The notes under the pieces were generated by a model. The model had not been told where the DNA came from and searched no databases. It saw only the letters and a list, made by a program, of their open reading frames with translations. Made by a program: the position numbers and the translations under genes. This document shows positions 45,502 through 55,430 of a stretch of 64,000 nt of DNA, piece after piece; the first letter of the stretch is position 1, and each line of letters starts with the position of its first letter. This DNA is from DALYJJ01 sp033763935. Its GTDB lineage: Bacteria; Acidobacteriota; Terriglobia; Bryobacterales; Bryobacteraceae. The DNA lies in NCBI GenBank assembly GCA_033763935.1, contig JANRJO010000026.1, positions 53,788-117,787 of the forward strand, given 5' to 3'.

Positions 45502-46542
45502 ATGGTGGAAGCACAACTGTCGGCGCTCGAGGAGTCTGCGCTCCGGCGCATTGAGGCCTCGTCCACGCTCGACGATCTCGAAACCGTCCGCGTCGAAGCC
45601 CTCGGCCGCAAAGGCGCCATCGCCGCCATCAGCAAGGAAATGGGCAAACTTGCCCCAGAAGAGCGCGCCAAAGTCGGCAAGCTCCTCAATGCGGCCAAAC
45701 AGAATGTCGAAGCCGCGCTCGACCGCCGCAAGCTGGCGTTTGAGAAGGCCGCCCTCGACGCCCGGCTCGCCGCCGAGTGGCTCGACCTCACCGAACCCGC
45801 CCCCGGCCCTCGCCCGGGCGCCCTCCATCCCGTCACCCAGATCCAGCGTGAGATCGAAGATCTCTTCGTCTCCCTCGGCTTCGCCGTCCTCGACGGCCCC
45901 GAAGTCGAAACCGAGTGGCATAACTTCGACGCCCTCAACATCCCCGCCACCCACCCCGCCCGGGATGCCCAGGACACCTTCTGGCTCGAAGACGGTCACG
46001 TTCTGCGCACCCACACCTCCCCCGTCCAGGTCCGCGGCATGCTGAAGCTTGGCCCTCCGCTACGCATGATCGCCCCCGGCCGCGTCTTTCGCAATGAAGA
46101 AGTCGACGCCTCCCACGAGCACACCTTCTACCAGCTCGAAGGCATGATGGTCGATCGCGACGTCTCCATCGGCCACCTCATCTACTTCATGAAAACCCTG
46201 CTCAGCGCCATCTTCCACCGCGAAGTCACCGTGCGCCTGCGCCCCGGCTTCTTCCCCTTCGTTGAGCCCGGGTTCGAACTGGACATCCAATGCCTCATCT
46301 GCGGGGGCCCCGGCTGCCCCGTCTGCAAGCAGAGCGGCTGGGTCGAGCTGCTCCCCTGCGGCCTCGTTAATCCCCATGTGCTCCGTTTCGGCGGCATCGA
46401 TCCCGAAGAGTGGAACGGCTTCGCCTTCGGCCTGGGACTCACCCGCCTGGTGATGATGAAGTACGCCATCGATGACATCCGCCAACTCCAGGGCGGCGAC
46501 CTTCGCTTCCTCAACCAGTTCCGCGCCGGAGCCCGCGCATGA
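45502..46542 (+). CDS. pheS: Phenylalanyl-tRNA synthetase alpha subunit
   Basis: The 346-residue protein has the N-terminal coiled-coil arm (1-85) and the class II catalytic core: HPVTQIQREIEDLFVSLGF, TSPVQVRGM, GRVFRNEEVDASHEHTFYQL (motif 2) and FGLGLTRLVMMKY (motif 3). An insert with C-x2-C-x4-C-x2-C (CLICGGPGCPVC) may bind zinc, as in many bacterial PheS. It forms an alpha2beta2 enzyme with PheT, whose start overlaps its stop (ATGA). Confidence 0.97.
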   Translation: MVEAQLSALEESALRRIEASSTLDDLETVRVEALGRKGAIAAISKEMGKLAPEERAKVGKLLNAAKQNVEAALDRRKLAFEKAALDARLAAEWLDLTEPAPGPRPGALHPVTQIQREIEDLFVSLGFAVLDGPEVETEWHNFDALNIPATHPARDAQDTFWLEDGHVLRTHTSPVQVRGMLKLGPPLRMIAPGRVFRNEEVDASHEHTFYQLEGMMVDRDVSIGHLIYFMKTLLSAIFHREVTVRLRPGFFPFVEPGFELDIQCLICGGPGCPVCKQSGWVELLPCGLVNPHVLRFGGIDPEEWNGFAFGLGLTRLVMMKYAIDDIRQLQGGDLRFLNQFRAGARA

Positions 46543-48869
46543 AGTTCTCCTACAACTGGCTTCACGAACTCGTCGAAGGCCTCGCCGAACCCCCCGAGGA
46601 ACTCAGCCGCCTCATCACCATGAAGACCGCCGAGAGCGAAGGCGTCGAACGCCTCGGCGCCGTCCTCGAGGCGGTCTCCCCCGCGCGCGTGCTCTCGGTC
46701 GAGCCCATCGCCGGCGGCCACAACGTCAAGGCCGTCGTCGAGACCGAACGCTACGGCGTCAAAACCGTCGTCTGCGGCGCCCCGAACTGCAAGCCCGGCC
46801 TGCTCACCGCCTACGTCCCCAGTGGCGTCACCCTCGACAACGGCAAGGCCATTCGCAAAGCCGTCATCGCCGGCGTCGAAAGCGACGGCATGCTCGCCAG
46901 TGGCGCGGAACTCGGCGTCAACCGGGATCATGAAGGCGTCGTCGAACTCGTCGCCGGCGCCGCCCTCGAACGCCTGAAGCCCGACGCCGTCATCGAGATC
47001 GACAACAAAAGCATCACCCACCGCCCCGACCTCTGGGGCCACCACGGCATGGCCCGCGAAGTCGCCGCCTTCACCGGCCGCCCCCTCCGCGAGCCCGTCG
47101 ACCTCTCCCGCCTCCCGCAAGGCCCGCCCGCCATCGCCGTCCGCATCGAGAACTTCGATCTCTGCCCCCGCTACAGCGCGCTCGTCTTCGAGAACGTCAC
47201 CGTCCAGCCCTCGCCGCTCTGGCTGCAGCAGCGCCTGGAGGTCATCGGCCTCAACCCCATCAACAACATCGTCGATGTCACCAACTACGTCATGGCCGAG
47301 ATCGCCCAGCCCATGCACGCCTTCGACGCCGATCGCCTCAAGGGCGGCATCATTGTCCGCACCGCCCGCCCCAAGGAGTTCGTCCACGCCCTCAACGGCG
47401 AAACCTACGAGTGCGGCGAAACCAACCTGCTCATCGCCGATGAGGCCGGCGCCGTCGCCATCGGCGGCGTCATCGGCGGCATGGAGAGCGCCATCAGCGC
47501 CCCCACCACCCGCATCGTCCTCGAAAGCGCCAACTTCAACGCCGCGAGCATCCGCAAGACGTCCGCGAAGCTCAAGCTCCGCACCGACGCCTCCATGCGC
47601 TTCGAAAAGGCCCAGGACCCCCACAACACCGTCCGCGGCCTCGCCCGCGCCGTCCAACTCCTTGAAGTCGTCTCCCCCGGGATCCGCCTCGTCGGCGGCC
47701 TCGCCGATTGCCACCGCGAACTCCCCGCCCCGCCCCCCATCGACCTCCCCCTCCCCTGGCTCTACCGCAAACTCGGCCGCACCGTGCCGCGTGAAGAGGT
47801 CGTCCGTATCCTCGAAAGCCTCGCCTTCGGCGTCACCGAGCCCGAACCCGCCCTGCTGCGCGTCACCGTTCCCTCCTGGCGCGCCACGAAGGACGTCTCC
47901 ATCAAAGACGACCTTGTTGAGGAAATCGGCCGGATGATCGGCTACGCGTCCATCCCGCTCCAGGCTCCGCTGGTGCCCGCCGCTGTTCCCCCCGCGAACC
48001 CGGAGCGCGAATACCATCACGCGGTTCGCGAAATGGCCGCCGCGCAGGGCTTTACGGAGGTCCACAACTACTCGTTCCTGAGCGAGGAGGCCGCCGCCGC
48101 GTTCGGCTGGGCGCCCGAAGAACACGTGCGGGTGGCGAATCCCATCGCCTCCGATCAGAGCCTGATGCGTAAAAGCCTGCTTCCCGGCATCCGCAAAAAC
48201 CTGCTCGAGAACGCCCGCCACTTCGATGAGTTCCGCCTCTTCGAGATCGGCCGGGAGATCCACAGGCGTTCCGGCTCACTCCCGGAGGAAGTGCCGCACC
48301 TCGCCGCCGCGATGTTCACCCGCGGCGACGGCCAGGCCCAGCTGTTCGAACTGAAGCGCCTCGCCGAGTGCCTGCTCCCGGGCTGCGACATCCGTCCCGC
48401 CGCTGCGCCACTTCCCTGGGAACACCCCGCGCGCGCATACGACGTCCTTGGGCAGGGCGCCGCCGTCGGCCGGCTTTTCGAGTTTCACCCGGTGATGATC
48501 GAAGGAGGCCGGGGCGCGGTGCTCGATCTCAACCTCGCCGAAACCCTCTCTCGCCGCCCCGCCGAGGCCCGCTATCAGCCCCTGCGGCGCTACCCGGCCA
48601 GCGACTTCGATCTCTCCGTGATCGCCCCGGAACGCGCGCTTGCCGGCGACATCGAAAAGCGCCTCACCGAACTCGGCGGCGCTGACCTCATCGCCGTCCG
48701 ATTCGTCGTGAAGTACTCCGGCCCGCCCCTTCCCGCCGGGGCAAAAAGCGTTTCCTTCCGCCTCACCGTCGGCGCCCCGGACCGCACTCTCTCGAACGAC
48801 GACGTCACGGCCATCCGGACACGGATGATCGAAGGCATGCGCGCGGCCGGCTACGAGCTACGAGCTTGA
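46539..48869 (+). CDS. pheT: Phenylalanyl-tRNA synthetase beta subunit
   Basis: The 776-residue protein contains the tRNA-binding OB domain (about 40-150; VVCGAPNCKPGLLTAYVPSG), the B3/B4 editing domain (about 200-380), the B5 domain (about 395-465), the catalytic-like core and a C-terminal ferredoxin-fold anticodon-binding domain (RYPASDFDLSVIAPE). It aminoacylates tRNA-Phe with PheS and edits Tyr mischarging. It overlaps pheS by four bases. Its last codons overlap the end of the convergent small gene by 12 bases. Confidence 0.97.
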   Translation: MKFSYNWLHELVEGLAEPPEELSRLITMKTAESEGVERLGAVLEAVSPARVLSVEPIAGGHNVKAVVETERYGVKTVVCGAPNCKPGLLTAYVPSGVTLDNGKAIRKAVIAGVESDGMLASGAELGVNRDHEGVVELVAGAALERLKPDAVIEIDNKSITHRPDLWGHHGMAREVAAFTGRPLREPVDLSRLPQGPPAIAVRIENFDLCPRYSALVFENVTVQPSPLWLQQRLEVIGLNPINNIVDVTNYVMAEIAQPMHAFDADRLKGGIIVRTARPKEFVHALNGETYECGETNLLIADEAGAVAIGGVIGGMESAISAPTTRIVLESANFNAASIRKTSAKLKLRTDASMRFEKAQDPHNTVRGLARAVQLLEVVSPGIRLVGGLADCHRELPAPPPIDLPLPWLYRKLGRTVPREEVVRILESLAFGVTEPEPALLRVTVPSWRATKDVSIKDDLVEEIGRMIGYASIPLQAPLVPAAVPPANPEREYHHAVREMAAAQGFTEVHNYSFLSEEAAAAFGWAPEEHVRVANPIASDQSLMRKSLLPGIRKNLLENARHFDEFRLFEIGREIHRRSGSLPEEVPHLAAAMFTRGDGQAQLFELKRLAECLLPGCDIRPAAAPLPWEHPARAYDVLGQGAAVGRLFEFHPVMIEGGRGAVLDLNLAETLSRRPAEARYQPLRRYPASDFDLSVIAPERALAGDIEKRLTELGGADLIAVRFVVKYSGPPLPAGAKSVSFRLTVGAPDRTLSNDDVTAIRTRMIEGMRAAGYELRA

Positions 48870-49079
48870 AAGCCGGCGCCGCCTCCGCTCCAGGCGGTCG
48901 AGTATCCGCCCCGCGATCAGCAATAGGATCGGCACAATCAGCCAGTAGCGGTTGTAAATCAAGCCTGTAAATCCGATGACAATCAACGATAGAATCGCCG
49001 CCAGCGTCAGGACCAGCCGCCATTTGGACATCATCCGCCGAGGCCGCTCCTCCTCGTAAGTACCCTCCGTCAGCGACAT
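48858..49079 (-). CDS. Small membrane protein with two transmembrane helices
   Basis: The 73-residue protein has two hydrophobic helices (about 21-41 and 45-62), flanked by basic residues (RRMMSKWR and a C-terminal RLERRRRR). No family is recognised. It is 11 bases downstream of a secreted-protein gene and converges on pheT with a 12-base overlap. Confidence 0.6.
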   Translation of the reverse strand: MSLTEGTYEEERPRRMMSKWRLVLTLAAILSLIVIGFTGLIYNRYWLIVPILLLIAGRILDRLERRRRRLSSS

Positions 49080-49090
49080 CTCAACCTCCT

Positions 49091-49933
49091 CTACTCCAGG
49101 CGGAACGCATGCTTCTCTTCATGCGTCTGCCCCCCGACGTTGTCTTTCACCGTCACCACCAGTGCGTACTCCCCCACCCGCGTGTTCGGCCGCGTCGTCA
49201 CGTTCAGCACCCCCAGCACGTACTTCTTCGGGTAAAACGACTCGTCCTGGTCGGTAGCCGCGCGCGGCTCCGTGTAAAGCACCTTGCCGTCCGGACCCAG
49301 CACGGAGAGCCCGTACTCCACATCCACCCGGTTGCCCGGCCCCAGCTTGTAGCCGGTGATCTCGAAGCGCGCCCAAACCGCGTCGCCGGGCTTGTACACC
49401 GGCTGCGCCATGGCGTTACGGTCCTGCTCCTCGCGCAAGAAACGGAAATTCCGCAGCACCAGGGTCGCACTCGGCTCTACCGCGCGCCCGCGCACGTTGA
49501 AGTTCAGCTCATGCCGCGCTTCGACCCCGGCGACCTCGTCCCTCGCCATCATCACGACACGGTACTCGCCGCTCTCGGCCAGCGGCGGAATCGGAATCGC
49601 CGCCCGCATCTTCGGCATCCAGTCCGACTTCCTGTCCTCCTCCGCCAGTTCCACGTCCACGCGCCCCGTCACCGCCGGCATCAGGGCGATTCGCGCCGGG
49701 TCGGATGCCTCCACCCGGTAGCTGACCTTGACCTCGTCTTTCTCCGATACCCGGAACCCCGACGCAAAGAAATTCAGGTGGGCGGTAGTCCCCGCCACCC
49801 ACACATACCCCTGCGGCATCGGCTGCCCGTCTTCGAACTGATGTAAGGTCGCGCGAACGATCGAAAAGGTCTTCGGCGGTGTCTGCCCGAGCACACACAC
49901 CGCCGCACATAAAAACGAAAGTAGGAAGCGCAC
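49091..49933 (-). CDS. Secreted beta-rich protein of unknown function
   Basis: The protein of about 280 residues has a signal peptide (MRFLLSFLCAAVCVLGQ). GTG at 49933 is chosen because GGAGG lies seven to eight bases upstream; GTG 49948 would overlap that site. The mature part has two beta-sandwich-like halves with EVKVSYRVEASDP and RFEITGYKLGPGNRVDVEYG. It may be an adhesin or chaperone-like module. It has no catalytic motif that I can recognise. It precedes a small membrane protein in the same direction. Confidence 0.65.
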   Translation of the reverse strand: MRFLLSFLCAAVCVLGQTPPKTFSIVRATLHQFEDGQPMPQGYVWVAGTTAHLNFFASGFRVSEKDEVKVSYRVEASDPARIALMPAVTGRVDVELAEEDRKSDWMPKMRAAIPIPPLAESGEYRVVMMARDEVAGVEARHELNFNVRGRAVEPSATLVLRNFRFLREEQDRNAMAQPVYKPGDAVWARFEITGYKLGPGNRVDVEYGLSVLGPDGKVLYTEPRAATDQDESFYPKKYVLGVLNVTTRPNTRVGEYALVVTVKDNVGGQTHEEKHAFRLE

Positions 49934-49961
49934 CGTTCGAGCCTCCACCTCCGTTCTACAC

Positions 49962-50483
49962 CTATTGCGGCAGGCCCGGGGACGGCACCTTCACCGGCTC
50001 TTCAATCCGGTAGGGAATCTGTATGTGGCGCGATTGCTGATTCTCCAGATCGCCCCCGTCCACAACCTCCAAGTTGTACTCGCCCGGCCGCACATCGAAC
50101 AGGATCGCCCCTTCCGCCGTGCGCCCGGGCGCGATGGTTCGCAGCACCCCCAGCCAGCCCTCTATCCCGTCCCCGCTCTGTTCCTCCAGGTGCCCGTTGC
50201 CCTTACTGTCGATCAAGTTCAGCAGCGGGACGTTGATCGTTTCCCGTCCCAGGTTCGTCGCCGAAATCCGCAGCACCAGGAACCGGTTCTTCGGCACCCG
50301 GGGCCCGGTCGCTCCCGCCAGGTCGGCCCGCCACTGGCTGTCCATCACGACGTAGCTCACGCCGCCCACACCGACCGTCTCGCCCATCGCCGCCGCTTTT
50401 GCCGACCTGGGCCGCGAACAGCCGGAGGAACACGTGGCGGCCAGCACCGCGGCCAGGACGCCACACAATAAATTCGTCTTCAT
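49962..50483 (-). CDS. Lipoprotein with DUF4352-like domain
   Basis: The 173-residue protein has a lipobox (AATCSSGC, cysteine at about 22). The mature domain resembles DUF4352, an immunoglobulin-like fold of surface lipoproteins: VPKNRFLVLRISATNLGRET followed by LIDSKGN. Function unknown. It is divergent from the methyltransferase gene, with 32 bases between the start codons. Confidence 0.7.
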   Translation of the reverse strand: MKTNLLCGVLAAVLAATCSSGCSRPRSAKAAAMGETVGVGGVSYVVMDSQWRADLAGATGPRVPKNRFLVLRISATNLGRETINVPLLNLIDSKGNGHLEEQSGDGIEGWLGVLRTIAPGRTAEGAILFDVRPGEYNLEVVDGGDLENQQSRHIQIPYRIEEPVKVPSPGLPQ

Positions 50484-50515
50484 GAGAGTGGTTGCTACTC
50501 TTAGAAATATATCCG

Positions 50516-51181
50516 ATGAAGCAGTTTCTTACCGCTCTATTTCTTTTCGTGTCCAGCGTCCTCGCGCAGGGCATCCATCCCGTCTCCGGCCGCGCCATTG
50601 CCCCCGTCATGGGCATGGGCGGCGCGGACTGGCTTGAACGCCCCGAACGGGTGAAGGAAGAAAACCCCGATCTCGCTGTCAAGCTGCTCGACATCAAGGC
50701 CGGGATGACCATCGCCGACATCGGCGCCGGCGTAGGCTACTACAGCGAAAAGCTGGCCCGGCTCACCGGCCCCTCCGGCCGCGTCTATGCCACCGAAATC
50801 CAGCCCGGGATGTTGGCCCGGCTTAAGAAGCGCATGGAAGCCGCAGGCGTCTCCAACTACGAGCCCGTCCTCGCCCGCCCCGGCGAAACCGGCCTCCCCG
50901 ATAACGCCATCGACCTTGCCCTGCTGGTCGACGTCTATCATGAGTTCGACCGCCCCCAGCAAATGCTCGCTGCGATCCGACGGTCGCTCAAGCCCACCGG
51001 CCGCCTCGTCCTCCTCGAATTCCGCAAGGAAGACGCCTGGATCCCCATCCGCGAGGAACACAAGATGTCAGTCGCCGAAGCGAAGAAGGAACTCGAAGCC
51101 GAGGGCTTCCGGCTCCAGCGCGCCATCAGCGACCGGCTTCCCTGGCAGCATATCCTCATTTTCCAGAAGGCCGTCCAGTGA
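50516..51181 (+). CDS. Exported SAM-dependent methyltransferase
   Basis: The 221-residue protein begins with a signal peptide (MKQFLTALFLFVSSVLAQ). It then has a class I methyltransferase fold: DWLERPERVKEENPDLAVKL, motif I ADIGAGVGYYSEKLA, VYATEIQPGMLARLKKRM and the later ALLVDVYHEFDRPQQ. Periplasmic placement is unusual because SAM is cytoplasmic, yet the combination of signal peptide and this domain recurs in acidobacterial and planctomycete genomes as far as I recall. The stop overlaps the next gene's GTG, so the pair is coupled. Confidence 0.75.
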   Translation: MKQFLTALFLFVSSVLAQGIHPVSGRAIAPVMGMGGADWLERPERVKEENPDLAVKLLDIKAGMTIADIGAGVGYYSEKLARLTGPSGRVYATEIQPGMLARLKKRMEAAGVSNYEPVLARPGETGLPDNAIDLALLVDVYHEFDRPQQMLAAIRRSLKPTGRLVLLEFRKEDAWIPIREEHKMSVAEAKKELEAEGFRLQRAISDRLPWQHILIFQKAVQ

Positions 51182-52305
51182 AAGGAGACCGCTTCCCCTC
51201 CGAGCATTCCACCCGCCGGGATCCGGCCACGGGCGCGTCCGTCCATCAGCTCACCTCGCATCCCTCGATCAACCACCCCTCCTATTTCCTCCAGAGTTCG
51301 TTTACCCCTGACGGCTCCTCGCTTCTCTTTAGCTCCTATCGCTCCGGTACGCCCCAACTGTTCGCCGTCGAGTCGTTCCCCGAGGGGCCCATTCGCCAGC
51401 TGACGGACGGCCCGTCGATCCACCCGTTCTCGCCCGCGATGGAGCGCGACGGCCGCGCCGTCGTTTTCGTTCGCGCCGGCCAGATCTGGCGGCTCTGCCT
51501 CAAGACCCTCGAGGAAACGCTCGTCGTCGACCTCGGCGACGCCTCCCTCGGCGAGCCCTCCCTCAGCGCCGGCGGCGACTGGGCCGTTGCAGCGGTGAAA
51601 AAGGATGGCCGCCACGGTCTCGCAGCCGGACCCCTCGCTGGGCGCGGCTGGCATATCATCCCCTTCCCCCGCACGGTCATCCATCCCCAGTTCCACCCTC
51701 TGGAACCGGAGTGGATCGAGTTCGCCGCTGACCCGGCCCCGCGCATGTTCCGCATTCGCCGGGACGGCTCCGGTCTGGAATGCCTTTACGAGAACACCAA
51801 CGACGAGTTCGTCGTCCACGAGACCTTCCTGGGCCGCACGGGCGATCTCGTCTACACCGTCTGGCCCCACGCCCTATGGCTCCTCGACTGGCAAACCCGG
51901 GAGCGCCGCCTCCTCTGCGAGTTCAATGCCTGGCACATCGCCCCGGACGCAGCCGGGACCCGCGTGCTCTGCGACACGAATCACCCGGACCTGGGCCTTT
52001 TCCTCATCAATGTCGCCACCGGCGCGCGCCGGCGCCTGTGCCTCAGCGAGTCGTCCAACCAGGGCTCCCAGTGGCGCACCTCCCGGTACGCGCTCCCGGA
52101 GGATTTCGCCCGGGCACAAAGCACGGCCCTCACCGGGAAAGCGTTGAGCTGGATGGAGGCCGGCACCGATACCGTCTACGGGCCCCAATGGACGCACCCC
52201 CATCCGTCGTTCTCCTTCGACGAAGCTTGGGTAGCCTTCGCCAGTGACCGCACTGGCTACACGCAGGTCTACGCGGTCGAGGTGGCGAATGAGCAGGGTG
52301 GATAG
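51178..52305 (+). CDS. Oligogalacturonate lyase-like (PL22) beta-propeller protein
   Basis: The 375-residue protein has seven-bladed propeller repeats and the PL22 opening DPATGASVHQLTSHPSINHPS. QWTHPHPSF gives Q337, H340 and H342 with the Q-x2-H-x-H spacing of the Mn-binding site of oligogalacturonate lyase; H in FVVHETFLG may be the fourth ligand. These enzymes cleave pectin-derived oligogalacturonides in the cytoplasm. There is no signal peptide. The gene overlaps the exported methyltransferase by four bases. Confidence 0.75.
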   Translation: MKGDRFPSEHSTRRDPATGASVHQLTSHPSINHPSYFLQSSFTPDGSSLLFSSYRSGTPQLFAVESFPEGPIRQLTDGPSIHPFSPAMERDGRAVVFVRAGQIWRLCLKTLEETLVVDLGDASLGEPSLSAGGDWAVAAVKKDGRHGLAAGPLAGRGWHIIPFPRTVIHPQFHPLEPEWIEFAADPAPRMFRIRRDGSGLECLYENTNDEFVVHETFLGRTGDLVYTVWPHALWLLDWQTRERRLLCEFNAWHIAPDAAGTRVLCDTNHPDLGLFLINVATGARRRLCLSESSNQGSQWRTSRYALPEDFARAQSTALTGKALSWMEAGTDTVYGPQWTHPHPSFSFDEAWVAFASDRTGYTQVYAVEVANEQGG

Positions 52306-52315
52306 AGAAGAAAAG

Positions 52316-52346
52316 CAGGGCCGAACTCGGAGGGGATTCGGCCCTG
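52316..52346 (+). terminator. Strong hairpin after the PL22-like gene
   Basis: CAGGGCCGAA and TTCGGCCCTG form a perfect 10-base stem with an 11-base loop, eleven bases after the stop codon. No T-run follows. It probably ends or protects the upstream transcript. Confidence 0.55.
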
Positions 52347-52351
52347 AGTGA

Positions 52352-52506
52352 GCCGCCGGCTCGGAGGAAGTTCCCGGCGGCCTAGGGTCATTATCAACTA
52401 CTGCAACCTGGATTCCAATCCCCGCATGCGCGAAAAGCTACAAGAAATGTGGAGATTGTACACGTCCCTGGGGGACCAGGGGGCGCGAACTGGGTGAGAT
52501 GACCTA
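52352..52506 (+). ncRNA. Candidate structured RNA / leader
   Basis: This gene-free stretch has an 8-base stem (GCCGCCGG 52352-52359 with CCGGCGGC 52374-52381) whose loop repeats the CTCGGAGG of the preceding hairpin. It also has a 6-base hairpin with a GGGA loop (52466-52481) and a long-range pairing of TAGGGTCAT (52383-52391) with ATGACCTA (52499-52506). It ends 15 bases before the DUF457 start codon, so it could be a 5' leader or a small RNA. GGA-bearing loops are the sort bound by CsrA/RsmA. No known RNA family is recognised. Confidence 0.3.
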
Positions 52507-52520
52507 ATTTGGGAGTGGGC

Positions 52521-53516
52521 ATGGATAATCTCACGCACTCGCTCACCGGGCTTCTTCTCAGCCGGGCCGGCTTCCACAGACTCTCCCCACTCGCCACCCC
52601 CATCATGGTGGTGGCCGCCAACGCCCCTGATATCGACGTCGTCGTGGGCTTAGCGGGCCCCCTCCCCTACCTGGAGCACCACCGTGGCATCACCCATGCC
52701 ATCGGAGCGACACCGCTGATGGCGCTGCTCGCCGTCCTGGTGGTCGCCCTGTTCGCCCGCCGCCGGCCGACATGGCGCATGGGACTTCCCGCTCTGGCGG
52801 GCGTCATCAGCCACTGGCTTCTCGACTGGACCAACGTTTACGGGATCCGCCTGCTCGAGCCGTTCGAGACCACCTGGCACCGTCTCGACATCACCCACGT
52901 CTTCGATCTCTGGATCTGGGCGTTCCTGCTCCTCGGCATCGCGGTCCCCATTCTGTCCCGACTGGTGAGCAGCGAAATCGGCGCGAAAAAGTCCAGCGGG
53001 GCCGGCGCCGCCATCTTCGCTCTCGCCCTGTTCGGGGCCTACGACTTTGGCCGCTACTTGCTCCACCAGCGCGCTGTCCAGACCCTCGATTCCCGCCTTT
53101 ATGAGGGCGCCGCCCCTCGCCGCGTCCTCGCTGTACCTGACCCCGTCAACCCACTGGCGTGGCGCGGCGTCGTCGAAGGCGACGGCTTTGTGCGCGTCCT
53201 CCCCGTCAACCTCGCCCGCGACTTCGATCCCGCCCAGGGTGTCCTCCTCTACCACCCAGAGCCCTCCCCTGCCCTCGAAAAGGTGCGCGAACACCCCGAC
53301 TTCCAGTCGTTCCGCCGCTTCGTTCAGTGGCCGCTCTGGCGCATCGTCCCCGCCGACAAGCCCGAAGGGGCCGTCCGCGTCACCCTGATGGACCTCCGCT
53401 TCGCCGACCCTCCCACCGAGCGGTTCGCCCTCTCGGCCATCGTCGACACGTCCCTCCGCGTGATCGAAACCAAGTTCGATTTCGGCTCTCTGACCCGAGG
53501 GCCGGCAAACCGATGA
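52521..53516 (+). CDS. DUF457/YdjM-like membrane-bound metal-dependent hydrolase
   Basis: The 331-residue protein begins MDNLTHSLTGLLLSRAGF and has about five hydrophobic helices with EHHRGITHA and ISHWLLDWTN, histidine/aspartate blocks typical of the YdjM family of inner-membrane proteins. The C-terminal 140 residues are soluble. Its role in bacteria is unclear; metal-dependent hydrolase activity is predicted for the family. ATG at 52521 follows GGGAG. Confidence 0.8.
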   Translation: MDNLTHSLTGLLLSRAGFHRLSPLATPIMVVAANAPDIDVVVGLAGPLPYLEHHRGITHAIGATPLMALLAVLVVALFARRRPTWRMGLPALAGVISHWLLDWTNVYGIRLLEPFETTWHRLDITHVFDLWIWAFLLLGIAVPILSRLVSSEIGAKKSSGAGAAIFALALFGAYDFGRYLLHQRAVQTLDSRLYEGAAPRRVLAVPDPVNPLAWRGVVEGDGFVRVLPVNLARDFDPAQGVLLYHPEPSPALEKVREHPDFQSFRRFVQWPLWRIVPADKPEGAVRVTLMDLRFADPPTERFALSAIVDTSLRVIETKFDFGSLTRGPANR

Positions 53517-53552
53517 GCGTGCGACGCGACCGAACGGAGAGGGTCTACTCCG

Positions 53553-54729
<1,177 letters not shown>

Positions 54730-54740
<11 letters not shown>

Positions 54741-55014
54741 GACTGCCTCCCGCGATACTCGGCACGATCGAAACCGTGTCCCCGTCCTTCAACGGCGTCG
54801 CTTCCTTGCTCAAATACCGGATGTCTTCGTCGTTCACATACACGTTCACGAAGCTCCGCAGCTTGCCCTCGTCGTTGTACAACTGCTTGCGCAGGTCCGC
54901 GTAGGCGCTCGTCAGGCTGCCGAGAGCCTCACCCACCGTCGTACCCGGGACCTCCACGGCGTCCCGCTTCTCCGTGTACTGACGCAGCGGCGTCGGAATC
55001 AGAATCTTGGCCAT
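54730..55014 (-). CDS. cysO: MoaD/ThiS/CysO-type sulfur-carrier protein
   Basis: The 94-residue beta-grasp protein has PTPLRQYTEKRDAVEVPGTT and ends in IAGGSRGY. The diglycine that carries sulfur is followed by four residues (SRGY), so it must be trimmed before use; the M67 peptidase of the next gene is the likely trimming enzyme. The extra residues lie where the gene overlaps moeZ. Assignment to CysO rather than MoaD rests on the cysM and mec neighbours. Confidence 0.88.
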
Positions 55015-55430
55015 CAGTAAACCAGCTCCTCTCGAACGGCTTCCGTCTGCTCCATGTTGGGCAGGAAACTATTGGCGTGGTCGAACTCGCCGTTCTTGAT
55101 CGACAACACCACAAACGAATACCACGGACACGAGTTCTTCAGGTCCGTCTCGGAAAAGTACGCGTCGCAATCCGGATGCGAATGGAAAATGCCGATCAGG
55201 TCCAGCCCCCGCGCGCGCGCCTCCCGGTCCGCCTTCAGCAAATCCTCCGGCCGCAGCTCATACCGCTCATGCTGCACACCCGCAAACGCGTTCTCCAGCG
55301 GAATCGCTACTTGAACGGTCTTGGTCTCACCGTCGTTCGTGCCCAGCATCGCGCCGCAGCACTCGTTCGGAAACGTGGAGCGCGCGTGGGACACCATCAC
55401 GTCCCACGCCGCGCGATCAATCCTGATCAT
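55014..55430 (-). CDS. mec: M67/JAMM metallopeptidase (Mec-like)
   Basis: The 138-residue protein has the JAMM motif HSHPDCDAYFSETD (H83, H85, S93, D96) and E23 in NECCGAMLG. Mec releases cysteine from the carrier-cysteine adduct; homologues can also trim the carrier's C-terminus. It overlaps cysM by 14 bases and the carrier by one (TGATG). Confidence 0.9.
   Translation of the reverse strand: MIRIDRAAWDVMVSHARSTFPNECCGAMLGTNDGETKTVQVAIPLENAFAGVQHERYELRPEDLLKADREARARGLDLIGIFHSHPDCDAYFSETDLKNSCPWYSFVVLSIKNGEFDHANSFLPNMEQTEAVREELVY

Noticed and set aside
46182..48263. 693-codon reading frame antisense to pheS/pheT
   Set aside because: It is the mirror of C-rich codon usage in pheT; its translation is low-complexity D/G/A/V-rich and has no start signal or family match.
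52405..52430. tRNA T-arm-like GGATTCCAATCCC
   Set aside because: The flanking bases do not pair as a T stem and no acceptor or anticodon arm was found.
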